A stretch of DNA of 6,850 bases from Pseudomonadota bacterium (GCA_021850555.1 JAJZLX010000517.1:1-6850), one strand, 5' to 3'; positions 1 to 6,850 are shown, counted from the stretch's first letter. A program made the numbers and translations. The notes: generated by a model from the sequence alone, not told the origin.

Positions 1-1307
<1,307 letters not shown>

Positions 1308-1313
1308 CCCGAA

Positions 1314-1319
1314 CCTCCT
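1314..1319 (-). promoter_or_regulatory. Ribosome binding site of grpE
   Basis: The minus strand reads a perfect AGGAGG, complementary to the 16S rRNA 3' end, 6 nt before the ATG at 1307. Its spacing decides between two ATG codons two codons apart. Confidence 0.85.
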
Positions 1320-1343
1320 GAAATCTCAACTCAAATCATTCCC

Positions 1344-1364
1344 CTCCCCGGCTCTGGCGGGGAG
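1344..1364 (-). other. Stem-loop in the hrcA-grpE gap (grpE leader)
   Basis: CTCCCCG (1344-1350) and CGGGGAG (1358-1364) are perfect inverted repeats giving a 7-bp, nearly all-GC stem with a 7-nt loop. On the minus-strand transcript it is not followed by a U run, so it is unlikely to be an efficient intrinsic terminator. If the sigma-32-like promoter at 1377-1403 is used, the stem lies within about 10 nt of the 5' end of the grpE mRNA, where it could protect against decay. On a read-through hrcA message it would be an intercistronic hairpin, a common site for processing or partial attenuation. Structure is seen; function is inferred. Confidence 0.5.
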
Positions 1365-1376
1365 CGACAGGCTCTC

Positions 1377-1403
1377 GGTTGGGGTCAACGGCGGGAATTC
1401 AAG
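1377..1403 (-). promoter_or_regulatory. Candidate sigma-32 (RpoH) heat-shock promoter for grpE-dnaK
   Basis: On the minus strand CTTGAAT (1403 to 1397) is followed after 12 nt by CCCCAACC (1384 to 1377). The 12-nt spacing equals that of the E. coli groE heat-shock promoter, and the bases before the -35 box (CCGC) are C-rich as there. The -35 box overlaps the last codons of hrcA (stop at 1385-1387), and the -10 box starts directly after the stop. Transcription would begin near 1370, giving a leader of about 62 nt. Part of the match is coding sequence and could be chance, but the -10 box is not coding. Confidence 0.6.
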
Positions 1404-2446
1404 GCGGAACCCAGCAGTTTCGCCGTCATGTCGACGATGGGGATGACCCGCTCATAGGCCATGCGGGTAGGCCCGATGACCCCGAGCACCCCGAACACCG
1501 AGCCCGGCGAGCCATACGGCGCGGTGACCACGCTGCAGTCATCGAGGATCTGAAAGCCGGACTCGTGGCCGATGAAGATCTGCACTCCTTCGGCCCGCAG
1601 GCTCTGGTCCAGCAGATGCAGGAAGTCCCGCTTCTCGTTGAAGGCTTCGAACAGCCTGCGCAGCCGCTCGACGCTCGAGAGCTCGGCGACACTCATCAGA
1701 TTGGTCTCGCCCTTGATCACGTACTCGAGCCGCCTTTCCTGCTCTCCGGCATCGAACACATGCTGCGCCATGCAGATCGCGTCCAGCATCACCTGATTCA
1801 GGTGCGCGCGCGTCTCGCTCAGCTGGCGCAGGATTTCCTGTCGTACTTCCGAGAGCGAGCGGCCGCGGAACTGCTCGTTGAGATAGTTCGAGGCACGCTT
1901 CAGCTCATCGGGAGAGAAGTAGCGCTCGAGCTGGATGATGCGGTTCTGCACCTCGCGTTCCCCGTACACGAGCACGACCAGAACACGGTTTTCCGACATC
2001 CCGACGAATTCGATCTGGGTGATCGAGGCTTGGGCGGCGCGCGGCACCGTGACCACGCCGGCGAGGTGGGTCAGGCTGGAGAGCAGCTGCGAGACCGTGG
2101 TGACGAGATCCTTGGTGCTGTCCGGACCGACCTCGAACTGGCGGCGAATCTCGGCCTCCGCGACCGCATCCACCGGCCGCACCTGCAGCAGCGAGTCGAC
2201 GAAGAACCGGTATCCTTTGTCCGTGGGGACGCGTCCGGCAGAGGTATGAGGCGACGCGACGAACCCGAGCTCCTCGAGATCCGCCATGACGTTGCGGATG
2301 GTCGCCGAGGACAGCTGCAGCCCTGACTCGCGCGAGAGCGCCCGGGAGCCGACCGGCTGGCCGTCGCGGATATAACTCTCCACGAGTACGCGCAGCAGGT
2401 GCTGCGCCCGCTCATTCAGCAATTCTTCGCGGCTTTCCTGGGTCAT
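1385..2446 (-). CDS. hrcA: Heat-inducible transcription repressor HrcA
   Basis: HrcA binds the CIRCE operator (TTAGCACTC, 9 nt, GAGTGCTAA) and represses chaperone genes, with its folding monitored by GroEL. The 353-residue product is of usual length. The N-terminal winged helix includes PVGSRALSRESGLQLSSATI (31-50), followed by the hallmark PHTSAGRVPTDKGYRFFVD (66-84). The rest is the HrcA dimerisation and inserted regulatory domain, ending in GVLGVIGPTRMAYERVIPIV before a short tail LNSRR. The frame stays open upstream to 2671, but homology begins at MTQESREELLNERAQ, so the ATG at 2444-2446 is chosen; its ribosome binding site is weak (AGGA only 3 nt upstream). It leads the hrcA-grpE-dnaK series and is divergent from nadK. 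No CIRCE is visible in its upstream gap, so autoregulation is not supported by the sequence. Its targets may lie elsewhere, for example at groESL. Confidence 0.96.
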   Translation of the reverse strand: MTQESREELLNERAQHLLRVLVESYIRDGQPVGSRALSRESGLQLSSATIRNVMADLEELGFVASPHTSAGRVPTDKGYRFFVDSLLQVRPVDAVAEAEIRRQFEVGPDSTKDLVTTVSQLLSSLTHLAGVVTVPRAAQASITQIEFVGMSENRVLVVLVYGEREVQNRIIQLERYFSPDELKRASNYLNEQFRGRSLSEVRQEILRQLSETRAHLNQVMLDAICMAQHVFDAGEQERRLEYVIKGETNLMSVAELSSVERLRRLFEAFNEKRDFLHLLDQSLRAEGVQIFIGHESGFQILDDCSVVTAPYGSPGSVFGVLGVIGPTRMAYERVIPIVDMTAKLLGSALNSRR

Positions 2447-2546
2447 AATTCCTGCGCTGCGTGTACTTTGATCGAGCCGCGCCAGACACACCGCCTCATC
2501 AAGCGGCGCCTGGCGCCCCAAAGCCCAAACGCACCTCAGGCAAGCT

Positions 2547-2575
2547 ATTAAACGGCCCCCGCGAGCCTCAAGCAA
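2547..2575 (-). promoter_or_regulatory. Candidate housekeeping (sigma-70) promoter for hrcA
   Basis: On the minus strand TTGCTT (2575 to 2570) and TTTAAT (2552 to 2547) are separated by exactly 17 nt. The -10 box matches 5 of 6 consensus bases; the -35 box matches only TTG. This is the one AT-rich patch in an otherwise GC-rich gap. Transcription would start near 2540, about 95 nt before the hrcA ATG. An overlapping CTTGAGG could be read as a sigma-32 -35 box, but no CCCCAT-like element follows at the right distance. Confidence 0.35.
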
Positions 2576-2676
2576 GCGCCACTGCGATGTTACCGGCGCC
2601 TGAAGCCACGGGTCGACCTGTGAAATTCGCATCGCCCCGCCCGCCCGACGCCGAGCGCGCGGCACGGCCAATCGAG

Positions 2677-2682
2677 TACACT
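2677..2682 (+). promoter_or_regulatory. Possible -10 element for nadK
   Basis: TACACT stands in a short less GC-rich patch 74 bp before the nadK ATG. It matches TATAAT at 4 of 6 positions. No acceptable -35 hexamer lies 16-18 nt upstream, so this is a weak call. Confidence 0.2.
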
Positions 2683-2715
2683 AGCGGTATCGTGCCCAAC
2701 CCCGGGGCGAAACCC

Positions 2716-2738
2716 GCCTCCGCCGCGCGCGCGGAGGC
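2716..2738 (+). other. Strong GC hairpin in the nadK leader
   Basis: GCCTCCGC (2716-2723) and GCGGAGGC (2731-2738) form a perfect 8-bp stem around a 7-nt loop of alternating C and G. It ends 5 nt before the AGAGG ribosome binding site (2744-2748) of nadK. No T run follows, so it is not a typical intrinsic terminator. In this position it could influence ribosome access or message stability. It could also be incidental in such GC-rich DNA. Confidence 0.5.
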
Positions 2739-2756
2739 CCATCAGAGGCTTCCTGG

Positions 2757-3638
2757 ATGGTCTTGCTGCGCAGCTGTGCGCTGGTCGGCCGATTCACAGA
2801 CCCGCACGTGGCGGAGTCCTCACAGGCCGTGCTGGCGCATCTGGCGACCCGGCAGATCACCGTGCTGCTCGATGAGGCCGCCGCTCTGGCCGATCGGGGC
2901 GCGGCGGTGCGCGTGCCGGAAGGCGAGCTCGGCCGCCGCGCGGACTTGATGATCGCGGTCGGCGGCGACGGGACGCTTCTCTATGCCGCAGGCCTGGTGG
3001 CTCGCCACGGGGTGCCGCTGCTCGGCATCAACCGGGGCCGACTCGGCTTTCTCACCGATGTGATGCCCGAGGATATCCCGGCCTGCCTCGATGCCGCCAT
3101 CGAGGGACGCCTGGAAGCTGACGAGCGGCCGCTGCTGGCGGCGTGCCTGCGTCGCGCCAAGGACGAGCCGGCCCGCGCCCTGGCGCTCAACGACGTCGTG
3201 CTGCAGAAGCTCGCCACGGGTCGGATGCTCGACTTCGAAACCCGGGTGGCGGGACATTACGTCAATACCCATGCCGGGGACGGGATCGTCGTCGCGAGCG
3301 CCACGGGCTCGACGGCCTATGCGCTGTCCTGCGGCGGCCCGATCGTCGAGCCGAACCTCGACGTCGTAGTGCTCTCGCCGATCTGTCCACACACCTTATC
3401 GGATCGGCCGATCGTCGTGTCGAGCCGCTCCACGATCGAAATAAAGCTGCTCGATCGCGCCGATGCCCGAGCGCAGGTCACCTGTGACGGGGTGATCCTC
3501 GGGTCGCTGGTGCCCGAGGAGGTACTGTCGATCGGACCCGCCCGTGAGCGGATCACGCTCCTTCATCCTCCCGGCCACGACTACTTCAGGTTGCTGCGCT
3601 CCAAGCTGCGCTGGGGCCGCGGCAGCACGGAGCGCTGA
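2757..3638 (+). CDS. nadK: NAD kinase
   Basis: NAD kinase phosphorylates NAD+ at the 2'-hydroxyl of its adenosine ribose, using ATP (or polyphosphate in some members), and is the source of cytoplasmic NADP+. The 293-residue product equals the usual length. The GGDGT motif is at 69-73 with catalytic Asp71; LGINRGRLGFLTD (89-101) and LNDVV (144-148) are family motifs. The glycine-rich conserved segment ATGSTAYALSCGGPI follows at 182-196, then PICPHTLSDRPIVV. Two positions differ from the pattern I expect: NTHAGDG (170-176) where relatives have NTQRSDG, and SATGSTAY where TPTGSTAY is usual. The ATG at 2757 has AGAGG 8 nt upstream (2744-2748), and the protein aligns from its first residues (ALVGR). 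Its position beside the grpE cluster and upstream of recN is shared with enteric bacteria. Confidence 0.96.
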   Translation: MVLLRSCALVGRFTDPHVAESSQAVLAHLATRQITVLLDEAAALADRGAAVRVPEGELGRRADLMIAVGGDGTLLYAAGLVARHGVPLLGINRGRLGFLTDVMPEDIPACLDAAIEGRLEADERPLLAACLRRAKDEPARALALNDVVLQKLATGRMLDFETRVAGHYVNTHAGDGIVVASATGSTAYALSCGGPIVEPNLDVVVLSPICPHTLSDRPIVVSSRSTIEIKLLDRADARAQVTCDGVILGSLVPEEVLSIGPARERITLLHPPGHDYFRLLRSKLRWGRGSTER

Positions 3639-3700
3639 GCCGCCCTGCTTTCCCCGCCCAGGCGAAATCAGCCTCCCGCTGCGCTATCCTTGCGCTGCGA

Positions 3701-3717
3701 GGGCCCGATGCGGGCTC
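3701..3717. other. Small hairpin in the nadK-recN gap
   Basis: GGGCCC (3701-3706) can pair with GGGCTC (3712-3717) around a 5-nt loop, giving 6 pairs including one G-T. It lies in the 155-bp gap 3639-3793 and lacks a following T run. Nothing else convincing is seen in that gap: a TATCCT at 3685-3690 could be a -10 element but lacks a -35 partner. Confidence 0.25.
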
Positions 3718-3793
3718 GTGTCCACCGATTCGCCTCGATGCGACTCACCCTCCGGGAGTGCTCGGGCGCGAAGCAGAGGCTCCCGATCCCGTC

Positions 3794-5554
3794 ATGCTCA
3801 CCGCGCTGCAGATCCGCGATTTTGCCATCATTGACGAGCTCGAGCTCGAGCTGCATCCCGGACTCACGGTGCTCACCGGCGAAACCGGCGCGGGCAAGTC
3901 CATCCTGGTCGATGCCCTGCAGCTGCTCGCCGGCGGCCGAACCGGGCCCGAGATGATCCGCCACGGCGCCGAGCGGGCCGAGCTCTGTGGCACTTTCGAT
4001 CTGACCGGCTCGCCCCAGGCGCTCATGGACTGGCTCGAAACGCAGGCCCTGGCCGGGTCGGAACTCATCGTCCGACGGGTGCTCAGCGCCGATGGGCGCT
4101 CGCGCGCCTGGCTCAACGGCCACAGCGTGCCGGTGCAGCTGCTGCGCGAAGCAGGCGACCTGCTGATCGATATCCACGGCCAGCACGAGTTTCAGTCCCT
4201 GATGCGCCCGTCCTGCCAGCGCGAGCTGCTCGATGAGTACGGCGGACTCGAGCCACAGCTCGCCGCGGTACGCGCGGCGCACCGGTCGTGGCAGCAGAAG
4301 CGCTCGCGCGCCCTGGAGCTCGACAGTGCCGCGCGTGATCGCCAAGCGAGACTCGAGCTGCTGCGCTACCAGGTCGCCGAACTCGAGGCGCTGCGGCTGC
4401 AGCCCGGGGAGATCGAGCAGCTCGCGGAGGAACGCTCGCGCCTGATGCACCGGGGCCGGCTCGCGGAATCGGCCCAGGCAGCCCTCGCGCTGCTGTACCA
4501 GCAAGAGCACGGCAACGCCTACAGCAGCCTCAGCCGCGCGCTGCAGGCCCTGCACGCCGGCGCGGCTCACGACCGGCAACTTGCCCCGATCATCGCTCTC
4601 GCCGAAGAAGCCGAAGTGCGCATCCGCGAGGCGGCGCGGGAGCTCGAGCGCTATGGAGAATCCCTCGATCTCGACACCGCACGGCAGAACGAGGTTGAGA
4701 GCCGTCTGGCGGCGATCGAGGAGCTGGCCCGCAAACATCGGGTCGTGCCGCCGGAGCTGATGGCACGCGCTGCCCAGATGGCCACGGAGCTCGGCTCGCT
4801 CGAGAGTGCCGAGGTGGACCTGGCGGTGCTGCGCCAGGAGCTCGGCACAGCGCTCGAGCAGTATCAGCGCGCAGCCGGTGCGCTCTCTGCGGCCCGATTG
4901 GCCGCAGCCGCTTCGCTCGGACAGACCGTCACGGCTCACATGCAGTTGCTCGGCATGGCCGGCGGGCGGCTCGAAGTCGCGGTCACCGGCAGCGACGAGC
5001 CGGCGCCTCACGGCGCCGATGAGATCGGATTCCAGGTCAGCGCCAACCCCGGCCAGCCGCTTCGATCACTCGCCAAGGTGGCCTCGGGCGGGGAGCTCTC
5101 GCGCCTGTCGCTGGCCATCGAAGTCGCGGGCAGTGCCCGGGAAATGCGTTGCATGGTGTTCGATGAGGTGGATGCGGGAATCGGCGGGGCCGTCGCCGAG
5201 ATCGTCGGTCGTGAGCTGCGCGCGCTCGGGGAGCGCGGCCAGGTGTTGTGTGTCACGCACCTGCCGCAGGTGGCATCCCAGGGACATCATCACCTGCGCA
5301 TCACCAAGCTGACCGATGGGCGCACCACCCGCACCAGCCTCGCCGAGCTGTCGGCGCCGGAGCGGATCGAGGAGCTTGCCCGCATGCTCGGCGGCCTCGA
5401 TGTCACGGCCAAGGCGCGCGAGCACGCGCGCGAGATGCTCGAAGGGGTTGCGGGCTGCGCGCCACGCCCACCCGAGAAGCGGCTGCGCGGGCGTGCGACA
5501 AAAACGCCGGAAGCGACCCTTGGGGGTGCGAAGCGCCAGCCCCGAAAGGGGTAG
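3794..5554 (+). CDS. recN: DNA repair protein RecN
   Basis: RecN is an SMC-like cytoplasmic ATPase that acts early in recombinational repair of double-strand breaks. The 586-residue product starts MLTALQIRDFAIIDELELEL, the typical RecN opening. Walker A is GETGAGKS (29-36). A central Leu/Glu/Arg-rich coiled-coil region spans about 150-370, then the ABC signature SGGELSRLSL (431-440), Walker B MVFDE with DAGIGG (454-465), and the H-loop VTHLPQVAS around His489. All catalytic motifs are intact. An upstream in-frame GTG at 3758 adds 12 residues with no family similarity, so the ATG at 3794 is preferred; its best ribosome site, AGAGG (3775-3779), is 14 nt away, which is long. The family match ends near Leu549; the last 37 residues are a basic, proline-containing tail not usual for RecN. 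It follows nadK by 155 bp and converges on fur. No LexA box is seen upstream. Confidence 0.97.
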   Translation: MLTALQIRDFAIIDELELELHPGLTVLTGETGAGKSILVDALQLLAGGRTGPEMIRHGAERAELCGTFDLTGSPQALMDWLETQALAGSELIVRRVLSADGRSRAWLNGHSVPVQLLREAGDLLIDIHGQHEFQSLMRPSCQRELLDEYGGLEPQLAAVRAAHRSWQQKRSRALELDSAARDRQARLELLRYQVAELEALRLQPGEIEQLAEERSRLMHRGRLAESAQAALALLYQQEHGNAYSSLSRALQALHAGAAHDRQLAPIIALAEEAEVRIREAARELERYGESLDLDTARQNEVESRLAAIEELARKHRVVPPELMARAAQMATELGSLESAEVDLAVLRQELGTALEQYQRAAGALSAARLAAAASLGQTVTAHMQLLGMAGGRLEVAVTGSDEPAPHGADEIGFQVSANPGQPLRSLAKVASGGELSRLSLAIEVAGSAREMRCMVFDEVDAGIGGAVAEIVGRELRALGERGQVLCVTHLPQVASQGHHHLRITKLTDGRTTRTSLAELSAPERIEELARMLGGLDVTAKAREHAREMLEGVAGCAPRPPEKRLRGRATKTPEATLGGAKRQPRKG

Positions 5555-5557
5555 GAC

Positions 5558-5570
5558 GCAGGCGCCCTGC
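5558..5570. other. Small hairpin between convergent recN and fur
   Basis: GCAGG (5558-5562) and CCTGC (5566-5570) pair around a 3-nt loop in the 25-bp gap between the stop codons. A second hairpin, CCCC-GAAA-GGGG (5540-5551), lies in the last codons of recN. Neither is followed by a T run on either strand, so termination here is unproven. Confidence 0.2.
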
Positions 5571-5579
5571 CGCGAGCGA

Positions 5580-6014
5580 TTACCCGTCGGTCTTGCGGCG
5601 GTGCGGGCAGTCGGCGCGACGACAGTTGCCGTACAGAATGAGCGAATGATCGCGCATCTCGAAGCCGAGCCTGCGCGCCACGGTCATCTGGCGCTCCTCT
5701 ATCCCGGAGTCCACGAACTCCTCGACGCGGCCGCAGTCCAGACACACGATATGATCGTGATGCGTCCCCTGGTTGAGCTCGAAGACCGCCATGCCGTCCT
5801 CGAAGTGATGGCGCGCCACCAGGCCCGCGGCTTCGAATTGAGTAAGTACCCGATAGACCGTCGCCAGCCCGATATCCTCGTGGGAATCGAGCAGGCTGCG
5901 GTAGATGTCCTCCGCCGAGAGGTGCCGGGTCGCGCTGCCGGCCAGGATCTCGAGGATCTTGAGCCGGGGCAGAGTGACTTTCAGGCCCGCTTTGCGAAGG
6001 TCCTTGCCTTCCAC
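5580..6014 (-). CDS. fur: Ferric uptake regulator Fur
   Basis: Fur is a dimeric cytoplasmic repressor that, with Fe2+, binds Fur boxes at iron-acquisition genes. The 144-residue product is close to the E. coli length (148). Residues 7-21 (RKAGLKVTLPRLKIL) and the winged helix HLSAEDIYRSLL through GLATVYRVLTQFEAAGLV (31-66) form the DNA-binding domain. The dimerisation domain carries the metal ligands HHDH (85-88) and the structural zinc cysteines CLDC (91-94); a second pair, C131 and C136, is also present. The His-rich tail seen in some Fur proteins is absent. The frame is open up to 6125, but similarity begins at EGKDLRKAG. The GTG at 6014 has GGAGG 10 nt upstream and is chosen over upstream ATG codons that would add unrelated residues. 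It is divergent from bamE by 109 bp, as in Pseudomonas (fur-omlA), and convergent with recN. Confidence 0.96.
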   Translation of the reverse strand: MEGKDLRKAGLKVTLPRLKILEILAGSATRHLSAEDIYRSLLDSHEDIGLATVYRVLTQFEAAGLVARHHFEDGMAVFELNQGTHHDHIVCLDCGRVEEFVDSGIEERQMTVARRLGFEMRDHSLILYGNCRRADCPHRRKTDG

Positions 6015-6123
6015 GGCGTCGTTGCCTCCGGATGAGGCCGCGCGAGAAACACGGCGGCAATGCCACGATCGAGGGTATGATCCGCCCCGAACCGCTCGTG
6101 ACATTATGGCCCATCGGAGCTCC
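6015..6123. promoter_or_regulatory. Divergent fur-bamE promoter region
   Basis: This 109-bp gap must contain signals for both genes. Rightward, TATGAT (6076-6081) matches TATAAT at 5 of 6 and is 43 bp before the bamE ATG. Leftward, CATAAT (6108 to 6103) matches at 5 of 6 and is about 90 bp before the fur GTG. Neither has a clear -35 box at 16-18 nt. No Fur box (GATAATGATAATCATTATC-like) and no sigma-E promoter pattern is visible. Confidence 0.4.
6025..6029 (-). promoter_or_regulatory. Ribosome binding site that decides the fur start
   Basis: The minus strand reads GGAGG here, 10 nt before a GTG at 6012-6014. This supports a GTG start giving a Fur of normal length, over the ATG codons further upstream that lack such a site. 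Confidence 0.65.
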
Positions 6124-6513
6124 ATGCGACCAGCTCAACTGAACCCGGCGCCCCGCCGCCTCGCCATGATCATCGCCGCGCTCTCGATGCTGCTCGCCGG
6201 CTGCGTGTACCGGATGGACATTCAGCAGGGCAATTATCTCGACGGTCACGACGTGGCGAAGTTGAAGACCGGCATGACCCGCGCCCAGGTGCGCTACCTG
6301 CTCGGCACTCCCATGGTCAAGGACATCTTCAATCACGACCGCTGGGATTACGTCTACTACTTCAAGCGCGGCTACGTGCAGCGGCCGATCGAGAGCCGGG
6401 TGACGGTATATTTCCAGGGCGATAAGGTCGTGCGGTTCACGCTGCACCACATCCCCAAGGGCCGCCCCATCGGCCCGGGGCTGCTGCCTTCGGTCAAGAA
6501 GTTCCCGATCTAG
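6124..6513 (+). CDS. bamE: Outer membrane assembly lipoprotein BamE (SmpA/OmlA)
   Basis: BamE is a small lipoprotein subunit of the Bam complex, which folds beta-barrel proteins into the outer membrane. The 129-residue product has a basic N-terminus (RR at 11-12), a hydrophobic stretch and the lipobox LLAGC with the lipidated cysteine at 27; residue +2 is Val, not Asp, consistent with outer-membrane sorting. The family core follows: GNYLDG (36-41), LKTGMTRAQVRYLLGTP (47-63) and WDYVYYF (74-80), then the strands VTVYFQGDKVVRFTL. The ATG at 6124 has GGAG (6116-6119) 4 nt upstream. An in-frame ATG at 6106 lacks a ribosome site and would lengthen the signal peptide. It is divergent from fur and convergent with the rnfH-family gene, a widely conserved arrangement in gammaproteobacteria. 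Confidence 0.96.
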   Translation: MRPAQLNPAPRRLAMIIAALSMLLAGCVYRMDIQQGNYLDGHDVAKLKTGMTRAQVRYLLGTPMVKDIFNHDRWDYVYYFKRGYVQRPIESRVTVYFQGDKVVRFTLHHIPKGRPIGPGLLPSVKKFPI

Positions 6514-6521
6514 GGCAGACC

Positions 6522-6544
6522 CGGGCGCGCGCCGATCACGCCCG
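6522..6544. terminator. Possible bidirectional hairpin between bamE and rnfH
   Basis: CGGGCG (6522-6527) and CGCCCG (6539-6544) form a 6-bp GC stem with an 11-nt loop in the 64-bp gap between the stop codons of two convergent genes. The location suits a shared terminator, but no T run follows on either strand, so it may act weakly or not at all. Confidence 0.25.
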
Positions 6545-6577
6545 AGAGGCTGTCGCGACCCGACCTGCCCCGGGGGG

Positions 6578-6850
6578 TCAGCGCCTCAGGCGGGCTCTGC
6601 GTTTTTCCCTGGGGTCCTCTCGCAGTGGACGATACAGCTCGATCCGGTCCCCATCGGCCGGAACGTCGGCGCGATCACGGATCTCGCCGAAAATTCCCAC
6701 CGGCGCGCTCTGCCACGGGATGTTCTCCTGCGGCGCCTGGCGCCGCGCCGCCTCGATGGCATCGCTGATGCGGGCGCCGGCCGGCAGCTCGACCGTCCAC
6801 TGGAGCTGACGCTGCGCGGATGCGTAGGCCACGACGCACCGCTTGCCGGC
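6578..6850 (-). CDS. rnfH: RnfH family ubiquitin-like protein, 5' end beyond the window
   Basis: RnfH (YfjF) proteins are small beta-grasp (ubiquitin-like fold) proteins of about 90-100 residues; their biochemical role is not settled. Ninety codons plus the stop are visible. The visible part begins AGKRCVVAYASAQRQLQWTV, continues LPAGARISDAIEAARR and VGIFGEIRDRADVPADGD, and ends with the family hallmark RIELYRPLREDPREKRRAR. A GTG at 6832 could start an 84-residue form, but the KRCVVAYA segment just before it matches the family's first strand and no ribosome site precedes the GTG, so the true start is probably outside the right edge. It converges on bamE as in E. coli. There rnfH is followed upstream by ratA, which I would expect next. 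Confidence 0.88.
   Translation of the reverse strand, partial: AGKRCVVAYASAQRQLQWTVELPAGARISDAIEAARRQAPQENIPWQSAPVGIFGEIRDRADVPADGDRIELYRPLREDPREKRRARLRR

Larger units (their letters stand above)
2447..2756. other. Divergent hrcA-nadK intergenic region without a gene
   Basis: This 310-bp gap separates the starts of hrcA (leftward) and nadK (rightward). Frames stay open through parts of it because of high GC, but their translations resemble no protein I recognise. It contains a candidate hrcA promoter (2547-2575), a possible nadK -10 element TACACT at 2677-2682 with no good -35 box, and a strong hairpin at 2716-2738. A smaller CGGG/CCCG hairpin lies at 2703-2716. I see no CIRCE, RNA gene, repeat or mobile-element remnant. 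Confidence 0.7.

Noticed and set aside
1379..2326. 315-codon plus-strand open frame opposite hrcA
   Set aside because: It is the antisense shadow of hrcA, which has clear family motifs throughout.
2447..2671. Upstream extension of the hrcA frame to 2671
   Set aside because: The added residues show no HrcA similarity, and the family N-terminus fits the ATG at 2446.
2674..2684. GAGTACACTAG as a half of a CIRCE element
   Set aside because: It matches GAGTGCTAA poorly and there is no TTAGCACTC partner 9 nt away.
3758..3793. Alternative GTG start for recN at 3758
   Set aside because: The extra 12 residues are unlike RecN; family proteins begin at the MLTALQI-type segment.
3835..3856. Short repeat of GAGCTC-like units at the start of recN
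   Set aside because: It simply encodes alternating Glu-Leu in the conserved RecN N-terminus.
3668..5011. Long 447-codon open frame on the minus strand
   Set aside because: It lies antisense to recN, which has all its ATPase motifs. Its translation resembles no known protein; such antisense frames are common in GC-rich genes.
5540..5551. CCCC-GAAA-GGGG hairpin as a recN terminator
   Set aside because: It is only 4 bp, lies inside the reading frame and is not followed by a T run.
5290..6450. 386-codon minus-strand open frame across fur and bamE
   Set aside because: It crosses well-supported genes in other frames and its product is Arg-rich and unlike any family I recognise.
6830..6832. GTG as the start of the rnfH gene
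   Set aside because: Codons before it encode a family-like strand (KRCVVAYA) and no ribosome site precedes it, so the gene probably begins outside the window.

Overview
The window is a GC-rich, gene-dense chromosomal segment from a proteobacterium, most likely a gammaproteobacterium. Evidence is the gene content, the gene order, and close matches to gammaproteobacterial Fur, BamE, RecN and DnaK; the visible DnaK matches Escherichia coli residue numbering up to residue 201. I cannot name a genus. Everything recognisable is core housekeeping. I see no mobile element, CRISPR array, tRNA, rRNA or phage gene, and no new multi-gene system.

Layout: (1) Positions 1-2446, minus strand, hold a heat-shock cluster read right to left: hrcA (repressor), grpE (nucleotide exchange factor) and the first 201 codons of dnaK, which runs off the left edge. 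(2) Positions 2447-2756 are a 310-bp divergent gap with no gene. It holds a candidate hrcA promoter, a candidate nadK -10 element and an 8-bp GC-rich hairpin just before the nadK ribosome binding site. (3) nadK (NAD kinase) and recN (DNA repair ATPase) read rightward, separated by 155 bp. (4) fur (iron regulator) lies on the minus strand, convergent with recN and divergent from bamE. (5) bamE (outer-membrane assembly lipoprotein) reads rightward and converges on an rnfH-family gene that enters from the right edge.

The order corresponds to the known grpE-nadK-recN-bamE-rnfH neighbourhood of enteric bacteria. It adds fur between recN and bamE as in Pseudomonas, and hrcA ahead of grpE as in Xanthomonas and relatives. 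By this synteny, dnaJ should lie beyond the left edge and ratA then smpB beyond the right edge.

The best non-coding signal is a pair of sequences resembling heat-shock sigma factor (RpoH, sigma-32) promoters. One overlaps the last codons of hrcA and faces grpE. The other lies in the grpE-dnaK gap and faces dnaK. Both begin with CTTGAAT and have CCCC-type -10 boxes. No HrcA operator (CIRCE) is visible beside hrcA, grpE or dnaK. This suggests that sigma-32 drives grpE and dnaK, with hrcA read from a separate promoter.
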